Positions 25,204 through 35,038 of a DNA stretch of 64,000 nt are shown piece by piece (position 1 is the first letter of the stretch; every line of letters begins with the position of its first letter). Below the pieces are notes generated by a model that was not told where the DNA came from, made no database searches, and was given only the letters and a program-made list of their open reading frames with translations. The stretch covers positions 1,612,001 through 1,676,000 of the forward strand of contig JBAJFG010000347.1 of assembly GCA_037903475.1 (NCBI GenBank), written 5' to 3'. Source of the stretch: Ancylostoma caninum. Taxonomy: Eukaryota > Nematoda > Chromadorea > Rhabditida > Ancylostomatidae. The translations under genes and the position numbers were made by a program.

Positions 25204-27974
25204 TTGTGTTACATCAGTACAGTAAATGAAGTGGGCTGCAGGTGGATCTCCCCAAGCCAGAATGTACTTGGAGAGCTCCTATATTTTTGGGTAGTTCATT
25301 TGAACGAGAAAGTGGGTTCTCTCTGCCCAAAAGGCGGAGGAGATCTGAGGAGGTCTGTAAACGTATGGCTTCTAGCACATATGGAATTTGAAACTTTATC
25401 GTTAACGGGGGGTTCATTTCCTTTCCCGGGAGCATCACATTCACGCCACCTCTCACTGGTTCCCGCCATAGTAAGAGCAGCATGAGGAATTTCAAATAAT
25501 AATCTATCAACAACTGGTAAACGAATCCGATTTGTTAGTTTACGAAGCGTTGGCGAACTCATGGTAGTCCTACATAAGTATCGTTCCCTTTTTATTCATG
25601 GATAAAACTTTAAACAGGATTTATTGAGCTCCGAATATCCAATCGTTGTGTTTCACTGCTAAACTGCGAGGTGCCTGGCGATTTCCACCGTTAACTCGTG
25701 CTCCTGAGCGTTTCTTCACTTATTTGTTCTTCTCTTTATTGTCGGAAGTCGAAGACTAGTTTTTGCTTGTTTTCCTTCGTCCCCGTACATACATATCCAG
25801 TATTCCATAAGATTTCCTTATACATAATCTATGATCCATTCACTGAATTCCGTCCCTTTTTCCAGCGCACTGGCATGTCCTCGAGTTCTTTCATTTCTTA
25901 TTATGGCTATATGTAAACACACAAATCCTCAACCATTTGGCACATGCTCACCTCGTGTCGAAAGCTGCACTCACTTAAACTGATGAATCGGCTGCTAATC
26001 TGCTTTGGTTACAGCGCTTCAGCTGAGCCGGTGAATCCCTATCCGTTTGACGTCGTGACAAAATCCTGTGGCTCATCCGCAGACTATAGCTGGCATCGCT
26101 CAAAAACACTCATCGCAATGCGCCCCGTACCACTGTTGGACTTGTTCAGTTGAAAAAAGGCAGGTGTAATTGAATTTATACATCTCATGCTTTATTTTTT
26201 GCACTTTTTGAATGGAATAAGGGGAATGCCCTTGTCTTTATTTTTCTCAGGAAATGTTAATTTCTAGGATATTTTCGATTTTACCACATGAGGATTGTCT
26301 CTATTTTAGGTCAAGAACACCATGATACTAACGCTATCTCAAGAGGTACGTTTACGTTACTTCAAACATTAATAACAATCTGGAGAGTGGAAATTTCAAG
26401 AGCCAGTGCTTTTTTATGATTTTTTAATCTTTCTTCGAAGCAGTGAAGTTGTGGCTTTTTTTCAAATAGTATTGCGGTTGAGGAAAACCGCGTCCTCACC
26501 TACTATGGAAGTATTTTCCTATAATGTTGGTTGGCTTAGGCGTCTGTGCTAGTAACTGCGAATACATATCTCTCTCGAGCAATGGCAAACGTCGCGATAG
26601 AATCGCGTCGCTGCTCATAAGGTTAGAGCAATGCAATTTTCACTAGAAATAAACTCCGAAGAATTCTGCTTATCGCAGTGTCGAGAGCACAACGATTGAA
26701 CCTGCGATAGATACGTAGCAGTCGGACCAGTTCAAAATCATTTGCCAACATGGGTTTCTTTATGTGAACCTATGAAAGAGAGGTCTGTCTTCCAGTAAAA
26801 AAAACCCTTACCTGGAATCGTTGATGAGTTTTGGCGATATTGGTTCTAGTCTGGGGTAGAATTTCCTACTTACATTTTCCATCGAAGTTTTTTTGTTGGC
26901 TTAATCTTTGACGACCGATATTTCATGACGAAGTGTTTAATCCACCATATAAAAAAAAGCTGCTGCCCGATATCGATTCGGCTCAGGCTCTGACAGAATT
27001 GCATTCACCTGCGGATCTTGCATGTTTATGAGAGAAATGCAACAAATATTTCTCTCTTGAAATTTAGTGCAGCACAGAATCTCTATTTTGCCCGGCCGTC
27101 TTGTCCATTTCTTCAAAAAACCGAGAATTGGAAAAGCGCAACGATTCGTATATCTGCAGACGCGTTATGGATAGCTCTTTCGAGCTATGATAAAATTCCA
27201 GAATAGGTGGGCAGTAACAAGTCTATTAGAAGAGAACAACGCCCTATCCACAGTCCTACTCCCCGGTAGAAGCAAAGCAACAACGCCTTAATCTAAAACC
27301 TATTAAGAATTAGTATAAATGAACCTTCGACATTTCCTATGTCCAGGAATGACTTCTCTTTTGAGAGATGCAGTTGCGATGTGACGATCCCGTCGCGTTT
27401 TTGGACTATTCCCCTCCAAGCTCTTTCGACAAAAATAAGTAATCTGATTGTGTCAAATCTGAGCTATGAAGTGGACAAGAGCATGACTTCCGGCTCCAAA
27501 TATGAAAAAGAGGGTAATCGATATATCGATTAACACCCACAGTTTCGGCTGAATCATCCAAGCTCTAGAGCGTTTTCAAGAATTTGCTCGTTCCAAGGAT
27601 CTTGCCAAATGGCACAGCAAGCACTTTCTAGATTCATAAGGTGATCTGCATTGCTGCTCCAGTGAAGTTTTCCCTTCTCTAACGACATAAAACGTAAGCA
27701 GGAAAGCTCGAAAACTTAGGTCGATTATCTCGTGGAGTTTTCTAGAAATCAAACATCTCCAAACCTCTAGTGATATTTAAAAAACCACATATCACTACAT
27801 GCGTCATGAGTCGCTTTTCAAGGTGATGCCAAAGACTAGGGAACATGAGTTCAGAAGTACTTTTATGAAGACTGAAAATTTAGCGCTCATCGATTCACCA
27901 CCCTGACGCAAAATCTAGAGGCTGACCCATAATTATGGTGAATAAGCAGCAACGCTTAAAACACTTTCAACTTT
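25204..27974. other. No confident gene
   Basis: One open frame (25974-26153) follows a weak acceptor (GGTTACAG) and reads ASAEPVNPYPFDVVTKSCGS before a stop. It could be an exon, but it stands alone. The rest shows short, unsupported frames and AT-rich spacer. Confidence 0.35.
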
Positions 27975-28254
27975 AGTGAAGTACATCTTTTTCTAGCTGT
28001 TTCTGCCCAGATCGTTACAATTCTTTGCTCTTCACTTCGGCTAACGTTTCGACGATGTCGCCTTGGTCAGAGCCTGGTAGTCGAAGGTAACATCCATCCT
28101 CTCCAACGCCTCATCGCCTTGCAGAAAGCAGTTCAGTCACAAGGCAAATTCAAAACAAAATGAAGAACACACAGCCCGACTAGTGCATACCTTCGCTGCA
28201 GTAGAGATGGTAGAACAGCAGATGCCGGGAACTGTACTCCTACTGCCTTTTATA
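27975..28254 (-). repeat. Left arm of a 280-290 bp inverted repeat
   Basis: The reverse complement of this arm matches 34604-34896 along its whole length. It differs by scattered substitutions and a few small gaps. Shared blocks include TATAAAAGGCAGTAGGAGTA, AGTTCCCGGCAT, CTCTACTGCAGCGAAGGT and CTGACCAAGGCGACATCG. Read outwards, both arms keep a GAAG|GTRNGCAC donor-like site and a CTTTYTGCAAG acceptor-like site about 90 nt later. The mariner begins only four bases inside this arm. Confidence 0.85.
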
Positions 28255-28375
28255 AATATTAGGGTGGTCAGAAAGTCTTGAGCCGTTTTTGACTTTTTTT
28301 GCGCTTTATTTTATTACTTAGCCCACAGTGGAATTTGCTCAACAATATAATAGCCACAGTTAGTCACTGCTGTGT

Positions 28376-28380
28376 CCCAC
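28376..28380. repeat. Target-site duplication CCCAC, left copy
   Basis: CCCAC precedes the 5' LTR, and the same five bases follow the 3' LTR at 33643-33647. Five bases is normal for Ty3/gypsy integrases. Confidence 0.9.
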
Positions 28381-28514
28381 TGTTGTGGCTGATGGCTTGT
28401 TGCCAGGAGGGACTCTGTTATCGGCAGGCAGGAGACCGATGATCTCCCTAGGTGGCGTGGAGATCTCCCGTCTGGATAGATCGCAAGGAAGTGCGATGGC
28501 GGGAAACAGAGGAG

Positions 28515-28523
28515 TATATAAGG
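28515..28523 (+). promoter_or_regulatory. LTR TATA box
   Basis: TATATAAGG lies 135 bp into the LTR, where a U3 core promoter would be. The same site recurs in the 3' LTR. R would start about 25-30 bases downstream. Confidence 0.7.
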
Positions 28524-28603
28524 CCCTAGGATTTAGCCTTAGAGATCTCGATTGGAGTCAGCCGGAAGCTGCAGCCGCCCCCGCCTTTGTCGTATTCTCT
28601 ACT

Positions 28604-28609
28604 AATAAA
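28604..28609 (+). promoter_or_regulatory. LTR poly(A) signal AATAAA
   Basis: AATAAA follows the TATA box by about 90 bases. In the 3' LTR the same hexamer (33485-33490) would end the genomic transcript. Confidence 0.65.
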
Positions 28610-28762
28610 CCTGTTATTCTGGAGAGGTGTTGCTACAGAAGTAGTAGCAGAGAGTTGAGGTCCCTCGCAAGTAGGAGAGGGCTGGTGAAGAGGGAGTCGC
28701 AAGTGAGAGACTCTGGATAAAAAAACGGTTTGTGTTCCCGGAGACAGGCGGGGACACAACAG

Positions 28763-28780
28763 TGGCGATCAGGTAGCGTA
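28763..28780 (+). other. Probable primer-binding site
   Basis: TGGCGATCAGGTAGCG starts two bases after the 5' LTR. The TGG start fits pairing with a tRNA 3' CCA. I could not assign the tRNA species. Confidence 0.55.
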
Positions 28781-28877
28781 CAGATCAATTGATCTGTATT
28801 GCGAGACTCGTGCGGAGGCACAGTGAGTAGCTGGTCAAGTGACCAATAAGGGAAGGCGGATAGATCAGGTGATCTAT
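28780..28877 (+). other. Three short palindromic hairpins in the retrotransposon leader
   Basis: ACAGATCAATTGATCTGT (28780-28797), TGGTCAAGTGACCA (28832-28845) and ATAGATCAGGTGATCTAT (28860-28877) share a (G)RTCA...TGAY(C) core. They lie between the primer site and the start codon. This is where packaging, dimerisation or translation signals sit in related elements, but the role here is a guess. Confidence 0.6.
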
Positions 28878-28950
28878 TGGAAGGAATCCAGGATATTGAC
28901 GGGGTGGCAGAGTGAACAGTGGTCGCAAGCGAACAATCAGAGTGGCAAAG

Positions 28951-31900
28951 ATGGACCCACAAGTAATGATGACAATGTTTAGGGAAATGATGAGAGAGGA
29001 AAGAAAAGAGATGATGGAGATGTTTTTCAAACATCTCTCAGGGTCAGGGCAATCTAGTGCCACAAGTGAGATGGCATCGGTCCCAAATTTGATGTCAGCA
29101 CTGAGCAATCGGATAGAAAAATTTGTTTTCGATCCGGACACAGACATGTGCTTCACCAAATGGTACACACGATACAAGGAAGTGTTTGCTGAAGATGCAA
29201 AGCAGCTCACGGAGAGTGCTAGGGTGAGGCTGCTGTGTGAGAAGTTAGATGGCGAAACTTTCGAAAGGTACCAACGGCATGTGTTACCTAAGGAGGTAAC
29301 ATCCATTGGATTTGAGGAGACAGTTGAGACCCTCAAACAGCTCTTCGATGTGAGGACATCGGAGTTCACGATGAGGTACCAATGTCTGAAATTAGAGAAA
29401 GGTGACGCCGAAGACTATTTGGTGTATACTGGCAGAGTGAACGAGTTCTGTGAAAGGGCAAAAATTCATGAGCTAGATAGTGATGGAATAAAGTGTTTGC
29501 TCTGGATTTTTGGATTGAAGTCGCAAAAGGAAGCCGAGATCAGGCAACGACTGATTGCAGTGCTGGACAGAGAATATAAAGCAGGGCGGAAGGTGTCTCT
29601 GCAGGAGTTGTACAGGGAGTGCGAGAACTTCCTAAGTCTCAAGAAGGATAGTGAGACAATAGCTGGTAATGTGAGATCTGTTGAAGCAGCAGTGAGGGAA
29701 GAACGCCGGAAGCGTGAATGCTGGAACTGTTGCGGCGATCACTTCGCGCAACAGTGCAAATCCAAGCCTTGGTTTTGCAAGCAGTGTAAGAAGACAGGAC
29801 ACAAGGAAAGGTTCTGTGAGCTTGCAAATCGTAGGAGAACTGCTGGTAAGGGAAGTGAAGGGCGGAGAAGCCGCCAAAACAGCGACAACAGCAGGAATAA
29901 AGGGAACAAGAAGACAATACGGTCTTCTGGAAAGCACGTACGTGGAGTGAAGATCGCAAATGCGACAGCGGAAGTGAACTCCACACGGATGTACGTGGAA
30001 GCAAGAGTGAACCAATATCCAGTGAGCTTCCTGCTCGACACTGGATCCGATATAACTTTGCTGAATGAGGAAGTTTGGAAGAGCATGGGTTCTCCAAGGC
30101 TGGAAAACACAAGTGTGGTCGTGAAGAATGCCAGTGGAAGTTCAATGAAGATTCACGGCAAGTTGTGGTGCGAGTTCGAGATCAAGGGATCTAAAAGTGA
30201 GGGCTATGCATATGTGACGCCTCACAACTCGCTGTTAGGACTGGAATGGATCCAGAAGAATGATGATATGTCCTATTACATGAAAATGATGGTCGCTGAG
30301 GTGAAAACGGACCAAAACGGTAACGTTGCCATGAAGTTGAAGAAGACGTACCCAGAAGTCTTTGAAGAAGGATTGGGACTGTGCACAAAAGAGAAGGCTG
30401 ACTTGCAGCTGGTGGGTGATGTACGTCCAGTGTTCAAGGCTTGTAGGCCTGTACCCCACGCTGCTGTTGACGCTGTCGAAAGGGAACTCGACAGGCTTTT
30501 GGAGATGAACGTGATCACTCCAGTGACTCACAGTGAATGGGCAGCTCCCATTGTTTGTGTGAGAAAGTCCAACGGGAAGTTGAGAATGTGTGCTGATTTC
30601 TCAACTGGACTGAACAAAGCTCTTGAGTCCTTCGATTATCCTTTGCCGGTGCCAGAGGATATATTCGCGACGCTTAACGGAGGAGCGGTGTTTTCGCAGA
30701 TTGATCTGTCGGATGCGTACCTTCAGATCGAGTTGTCAGATGAGTCCAAGAAAATGGTCGTGATAAATACGCATAGAGGGTTGTTTAAATACAATCGACT
30801 ACCTTTCGGGATAAAGACGGCTCCCGGAATATTCCAGCAGGTTATGAATAAGATGGTAGCTGGATTGCGAGGTGTGGCGACCTACCTCGATGACATACTA
30901 GTGTGTGGAAGGACAGAGCAGGAACATATGGAAAATTTGCTAGCGTTATTTGAGAGGATAGCCGAGTACGGATTCAAGGTCCGTATTGAGAAATGCTCCT
31001 TTGCGAAGCCAGAGATCCGGTATCTGGGCTTCATTGTGGATAGGAATGGCAGAAGGCCAAATCCGGAGAAGATTGAAGCAATCAAGAGTATGGTTGAGCC
31101 GAAGAATGTCGGTCAACTTCGAGCATTTCTAGGCATGATAACGTACTATGCGGCGTTTATGCCAACGATGAAAGACCTTCGTGGACCTCTAGATGCATTG
31201 CTGAAGAAGGATGTGAAATGGGAGTGGGCCTCCAAACAGCAAACTGCATTTGAGAAGCTGAAAAAGGCATTGTCGAGTGAGCTCAATCTAGCTCACTATG
31301 ATCCAAGGCAGAAGATCGTTGTGGCAGCTGATGCCTGCGACTATGGAATTGGATGTGTGATATCACACAGATATGCGGATGGTTCGGAGAAACCTATAGC
31401 ACATGCTTCACGTTCCCTCACAGCGGCTGAGAAGAACTACTCGCAAATCGAGAAGGAAGCACTGGGAATTGTCTTCGCGGTGAAGAAATTCCACAAGTAT
31501 GTGTTTGGAAGGAAGTTCCTACTCTTGACGGACCATAAACCGCTGTTAGCCATCTTCGGTGACAAGAAGGGAGTTCCGGTGTACTCCGCAAACCGGCTAA
31601 TGAGATGGGCTACGATTCTGCTTGGATACGACTTTGACATAGAGTATGTCAACACCACGAAGTTCGGACAAGCAGATGGCTTGTCGAGATTGATGCAGAG
31701 GCATCAAGTGCAGAATGAAGATATTGTGATTGCATCAGTTGAAAATGACGTATGCACATTGCTGAAAGAGTGCATAAGAAGACTGCCAGTGACAGCGACA
31801 GATGTCGAGTCATACACAAAGAGTGATCCTGTGCTGAGGAAAGTAATCTCGTGTGTGAAGAGTGGGAAATGGCCAAAGGCGAACCAGAAGTTGGCTCATT

Positions 31901-33159
31901 TTCAAAACCGTCGTGAAACCTTGTCGGTCGTTGGAGGTTGTCTGATGTCTGGAGAGAGAGTGGTCATCCCTCAAGAGCTACGATCCAAGGTTCTGAAGGA
32001 ACTGCACATTGGTCATCCTGGGATAGTGAGGATGAAGAAGTTGGCAAGAAGTTATGTATACTGGCCAAACATCGATAGTGATTGTGAAGACATGGTGCGC
32101 AGATGCACAAGTTGCCAAGAAGCGGCAAAGAATCCGATGAAAGTGCCGCTGAAGACGTGGCCGTCTCCAACTCGTGTGTGGCAACGAGTTCATGTGGATT
32201 TTGCTGGACCATTACAAGGAATCTACTACTTGGTCGTAGTAGATGCGTTCAGCAAGTGGCCCGAAATGATTGAGATGAGCAATATTTCGGCGACAAAGAC
32301 GGTGAAAGCACTGAAGAGTTTGTTTGCGAGGTACGGGTTACCGCAAACTATCGTGAGTGATAATGGCACACAGTTCACGTCAGAGCAGTTCAAGGCGATG
32401 TGTGACGAAGGAGGAATCGTCCACATCAAAACGGCTCCGTATCACCCCCAGTCGAATGGACAGGCAGAACGTTTTGTTGATACGTTGAAGCGAGGTATCA
32501 AAAAACTTAAGGGGGAGGAGAGGCCATCGGAAGAAACCTTGAATGTGGTTTTGCAGGCGTACAGGATGACGCCTAATTCGAGTTTGAACGAGAAGACCCC
32601 AGCAGAAGTGTTCTTGGGGAGGAAGCTGCGAACGAGAATGAGTCTGTTGGTTCCGCAACCGGAATCCGCTGAAGATCCTCTCGCGAAGGAAAGGCGAGAG
32701 CGCATGGAGCACCAGTTTGACAGAAAGCACGGAGTTAAGAAAAGAAAGTTTGAAGTCGGTGATAAGGTTTTTGCAAGGCAGTGGAAAGCGCCAAAATTCC
32801 ACTGGGTGGATGGAACTGTAGTAAGACGCATTGGCTCAGTGAACTACGAAGTCAAGATAGAAGGAAGAATTGTTCGCAAACATGCGAACCAGCTCCGCTT
32901 CCGTGACGGAGAAGGTCACAAAGAAGGAGGTGACGCACTGAAGGTGCTGCTGGAAGTATTAGCAGCAGAAGACGCCTACAAGAGGCCGAGAAACAACGAC
33001 GAGTCGAATCCGGACCGTGCCATACCGAATGCGCGTCTACCAGCTACGTCCGATCCCACGCCAACCATGCCAACGACTCAAGGACCACCGCCACCGACGT
33101 TGAGAAGATCGTCCAGAACCAGAAGACCTGTCCAGAGATTCGATCCTTCTCCTGCGTAG
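28951..33159 (+). CDS. Gag-Pol polyprotein of the Ty3/gypsy element, 1402 aa
   Basis: A single uninterrupted frame encodes Gag and Pol without a frameshift or stop between them. The first in-frame ATG is at 28951; open codons upstream start only at a GTG. Gag is about residues 1-255 and has a Met-rich, charged N terminus. Two zinc knuckles begin at C257. The first has CX2CX3HX4C, one residue shorter than usual. The second is canonical CX2CX4HX4C. The aspartic protease has LLDTGSD with D363. Reverse transcriptase has YLDD at 645-648. RNase H starts its acidic set at D794. The integrase has an H1019/H1022...C1052-x2-C1055 zinc site and the DDE triad D1083, D1137, E1173 (DX35E). A GTVVRRIGSVNYEV stretch near residue 1280 fits a GPY/F-type module. 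A Pro/Arg-rich tail follows. Every catalytic motif is present, so the protein could be active. Confidence 0.96.
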   Translation: MDPQVMMTMFREMMREERKEMMEMFFKHLSGSGQSSATSEMASVPNLMSALSNRIEKFVFDPDTDMCFTKWYTRYKEVFAEDAKQLTESARVRLLCEKLDGETFERYQRHVLPKEVTSIGFEETVETLKQLFDVRTSEFTMRYQCLKLEKGDAEDYLVYTGRVNEFCERAKIHELDSDGIKCLLWIFGLKSQKEAEIRQRLIAVLDREYKAGRKVSLQELYRECENFLSLKKDSETIAGNVRSVEAAVREERRKRECWNCCGDHFAQQCKSKPWFCKQCKKTGHKERFCELANRRRTAGKGSEGRRSRQNSDNSRNKGNKKTIRSSGKHVRGVKIANATAEVNSTRMYVEARVNQYPVSFLLDTGSDITLLNEEVWKSMGSPRLENTSVVVKNASGSSMKIHGKLWCEFEIKGSKSEGYAYVTPHNSLLGLEWIQKNDDMSYYMKMMVAEVKTDQNGNVAMKLKKTYPEVFEEGLGLCTKEKADLQLVGDVRPVFKACRPVPHAAVDAVERELDRLLEMNVITPVTHSEWAAPIVCVRKSNGKLRMCADFSTGLNKALESFDYPLPVPEDIFATLNGGAVFSQIDLSDAYLQIELSDESKKMVVINTHRGLFKYNRLPFGIKTAPGIFQQVMNKMVAGLRGVATYLDDILVCGRTEQEHMENLLALFERIAEYGFKVRIEKCSFAKPEIRYLGFIVDRNGRRPNPEKIEAIKSMVEPKNVGQLRAFLGMITYYAAFMPTMKDLRGPLDALLKKDVKWEWASKQQTAFEKLKKALSSELNLAHYDPRQKIVVAADACDYGIGCVISHRYADGSEKPIAHASRSLTAAEKNYSQIEKEALGIVFAVKKFHKYVFGRKFLLLTDHKPLLAIFGDKKGVPVYSANRLMRWATILLGYDFDIEYVNTTKFGQADGLSRLMQRHQVQNEDIVIASVENDVCTLLKECIRRLPVTATDVESYTKSDPVLRKVISCVKSGKWPKANQKLAHFQNRRETLSVVGGCLMSGERVVIPQELRSKVLKELHIGHPGIVRMKKLARSYVYWPNIDSDCEDMVRRCTSCQEAAKNPMKVPLKTWPSPTRVWQRVHVDFAGPLQGIYYLVVVDAFSKWPEMIEMSNISATKTVKALKSLFARYGLPQTIVSDNGTQFTSEQFKAMCDEGGIVHIKTAPYHPQSNGQAERFVDTLKRGIKKLKGEERPSEETLNVVLQAYRMTPNSSLNEKTPAEVFLGRKLRTRMSLLVPQPESAEDPLAKERRERMEHQFDRKHGVKKRKFEVGDKVFARQWKAPKFHWVDGTVVRRIGSVNYEVKIEGRIVRKHANQLRFRDGEGHKEGGDALKVLLEVLAAEDAYKRPRNNDESNPDRAIPNARLPATSDPTPTMPTTQGPPPPTLRRSSRTRRPVQRFDPSPA

Positions 33160-33253
33160 TTAATTGTATAAGATTTTCGTTGTTTTGTGTTCGGTTGTTA
33201 TCGTAGGTTTTGCTAACTGTTTCGTAGTATAGTTTTGTGCTAACTATCCTACT

Positions 33254-33261
33254 GGGGGAGG
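33254..33261 (+). other. Polypurine tract
   Basis: GGGGGAGG directly abuts the 3' LTR. It is the expected primer for plus-strand DNA synthesis. Confidence 0.8.
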
Positions 33262-33642
33262 TGTTGTGGCTGATGGCTTGTTGCCAGGAGGGACTCTGTT
33301 ATCGGCAGGCAGGAGACCGATGATCTCCCTAGGTGGCGTGGAGATCTCCCGTCTGGATAGATCGCAAGGAAGTGCGATGGCGGGAAACAGAGGAGTATAT
33401 AAGGCCCTAGGATTTAGCCTTAGAGATCTCGATTGGAGTCAGCCGGAAGCTGCAGCCGCCCCCGCCTTTGTCGTATTCTCTACTAATAAACCTGTTATTC
33501 TGGAGAGGTGTTGCTACAGAAGTAGTAGCAGAGAGTTGAGGTCCCTCGCAAGTAGGAGAGGGCTGGTGAAGAGGGAGTCGCAAGTGAGAGACTCTGGATA
33601 AAAAAACGGTTTGTGTTCCCGGAGACAGGCGGGGACACAACA
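33262..33642 (+). repeat. 3' LTR (381 bp)
   Basis: Same length as, and apparently identical to, the 5' LTR, offset by 4881 bases throughout. It is followed by the CCCAC duplication, after which the mariner sequence resumes (CCCATTAGGTGG on the minus strand). Confidence 0.96.
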
Positions 33643-34413
33643 CCCACCTAATGGGCCGGACAGCGTTCCCCTTCTTCCAGAACTGGGAAGACTGTAAGTC
33701 AAAGAAATCGCTGACCTCCGTTCCAACATGGTCAAATTTGGTGAATTTTTTCTTAGCCAGGAATGCTTCGAGGGGATGAAATAAGTGACAGTCAGAAGTG
33801 GCAACGTCAGGAGAATACGGTAAGTGGGGAAGCGTGTCCCAACCCAGCTCCTCCTATTTTTCAGGGGTCCCTTAAGCAAAATGGGGCCGAGCGTCACCAT
33901 GGCGTAGGTGTACAAAAAACTCGTCTTTGCCGTTTTTCTCAAACAGCATCCGCGACCTTCCGGAATTGATTGGCGTATGTGTTACTGATGACCTTGTATG
34001 TTTGCGGGAGCAGCTTACAATACGACATTCCTGGCGAATTCCAGAGGTAGCAAAGGAAACACTTGTTTGGGTGGGGGTGCGATTTGGTGGATATTCTGCT
34101 CGACGGAGCCACATGGCAAGATGTATGTTAGAATCGTAGAGGACACAACTCTCATCTCCATTAATTAGTTATTCCAGAAACTCCTTTCGGCGTGGTCAAT
34201 GAAGGAAAAACTGATCTTGGGTAGGAGGACCTCTTTTGGAATTGACGTCGTAATTAAAGTTAGGAAAGCCAATTCGGCTATATATGTCTATTATGGAGAA
34301 GCCCCGAGTTTGGCCCACGATTACCACATGGTAGGTCATGGGTACCGATCAATAATCAAAAGTTCTGGAACTTTCAAAAAAATCGGCTCAAGACTTTCTG
34401 ACCACCCTAATAG

Positions 34414-34618
34414 TTGCCTCAACAATCTGCCATAATCGAAACAGAATCCGCAAAGATTGTGATACAAGGCCAGCTCGTTAGTAATAGTAATACACTCATC
34501 TTTTCTATTCATTCTAGGGCTCTTGGTGGCAATCCAGCAGGCCTCTATTGTTTTTGGCGCTATTATCTCAGGTTCAGTTTACGGCAGATTTTTAGGGTCA
34601 CAATATAAAAGGCAGTAG
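34414..34618 (+). CDS. Possible 3'-terminal exons next to the mariner insertion
   Basis: An open stretch directly after the mariner (SAIIETESAKIVIQGQLV) ends before GTAATA at 34481. After ATTCATTCTAG a second piece (34518-34618) is in phase and encodes a hydrophobic segment (VAIQQASIVFGAIISGSVYG) then RFLGSQYKRQ and TAG. The intron would be 37 nt, close to the lower limit. The last codons overlap the TATAAAAGG that opens the right inverted arm. If real, the mariner broke or entered this gene. It could also be chance. Confidence 0.3.
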
Positions 34619-34896
34619 GAGTACAGTTCCCGGCATTTGCGGTCTGCCTTTCTTCCGTCTCTACTGCAGCGAAGGTGAGCACTAGCCGAGCTGTGTGTTC
34701 TCCATTTTGTTTTTGATTTACCTTGTGACTGAACTGCTTTTTGCAAGGCGATGAGGCATTAGAGAGGATGGTCGAAAATGTTATCTTCGACTTCCAAGCT
34801 CTGACCAAGGCGACATCGCCGAAAAGTTAGCCGAAGTGGAGAATAAAGAATTGTAACAATCTGGGCAAAAACAGCTAGAAAAAGAAACACTTCACT
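34604..34896 (+). repeat. Right arm of the 280-290 bp inverted repeat
   Basis: Reverse-complement partner of 27975-28254. It contains TATAAAAGGCAGTAGGAGTA, GCAGCGAAG|GTGAGCAC, CTTTTTGCAAG|GCGATGAGGC, and CTGACCAAGGCGACATCGCC followed by GAAAA. Homology stops around ACTTCACTGA. Beyond it the two flanks differ. Confidence 0.85.
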
Positions 34897-35038
34897 GATT
34901 CATACGATTAATGCCAAGATTTAAAGAGAGTCGAACTTGGGATCTGCTTCAATCTTTGATTGAAGCGACGACATGGCATTCTTGTCCATCAAAAACACAC
35001 ATCTTATCGAAAACTATCAATCATCTGCTGCTGCACAG

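Larger units (their letters stand above)
28381..28761 (+). repeat. 5' LTR (381 bp)
   Basis: It begins TGTTGTGGCTGATGGC and ends GGGGACACAACA, with short inverted ends TGTTGTG/CACAACA. It contains a TATA box and a poly(A) signal, listed separately. The 3' LTR is an apparent exact copy. A 111-codon open frame runs through each LTR but is most likely incidental. Confidence 0.96.
28381..33642 (+). mobile_element. Intact Ty3/gypsy LTR retrotransposon, 5.26 kb
   Basis: It has two 381 bp LTRs, a primer-binding region, one long gag-pol frame, a polypurine tract and a 5 bp target duplication. The LTRs look identical base for base when read side by side, including a seven-A run, and the frame has no stop. 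Both facts point to a very recent insertion. It sits in the 3' coding part of a decayed mariner. The domain order protease, RT, RNase H, integrase places it in Ty3/gypsy rather than Ty1/copia. There is no envelope frame after pol. Confidence 0.96.
28259..34410 (-). mobile_element. Dead mariner element split by an LTR retrotransposon
   Basis: Perfect 27 bp terminal inverted repeats (TTAGGGTGGTCAGAAAGTCT and onward) lie at 28259-28285 and 34384-34410, each with a flanking TA target duplication. Without the inserted retrotransposon the element is about 885 bp, shorter than a full mariner of about 1.3 kb. On the minus strand the 33643-34200 part still shows transposase blocks in shifting frames. 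These are NGDESCVLYDSN around the first catalytic Asp, HGDARPH in place of HDNARPH, and PYSPDVATSDCHLF around the third Asp. The second catalytic Asp is lost, and frameshifts and stops separate the blocks. The N-terminal DNA-binding part seems deleted. It is therefore non-functional. Confidence 0.9.

Noticed and set aside
25974..26153. Open frame ASAEPVNPYPFDVVTKSCGS after a weak acceptor
   Set aside because: Possible exon, but isolated, with a weak acceptor and no poly(A) signal or partner. Left as a note only.
28385..28720. A 111-codon open frame in each LTR
   Set aside because: Identical in both LTRs because the LTRs are copies. It spans promoter, poly(A) signal and leader and has no domain.
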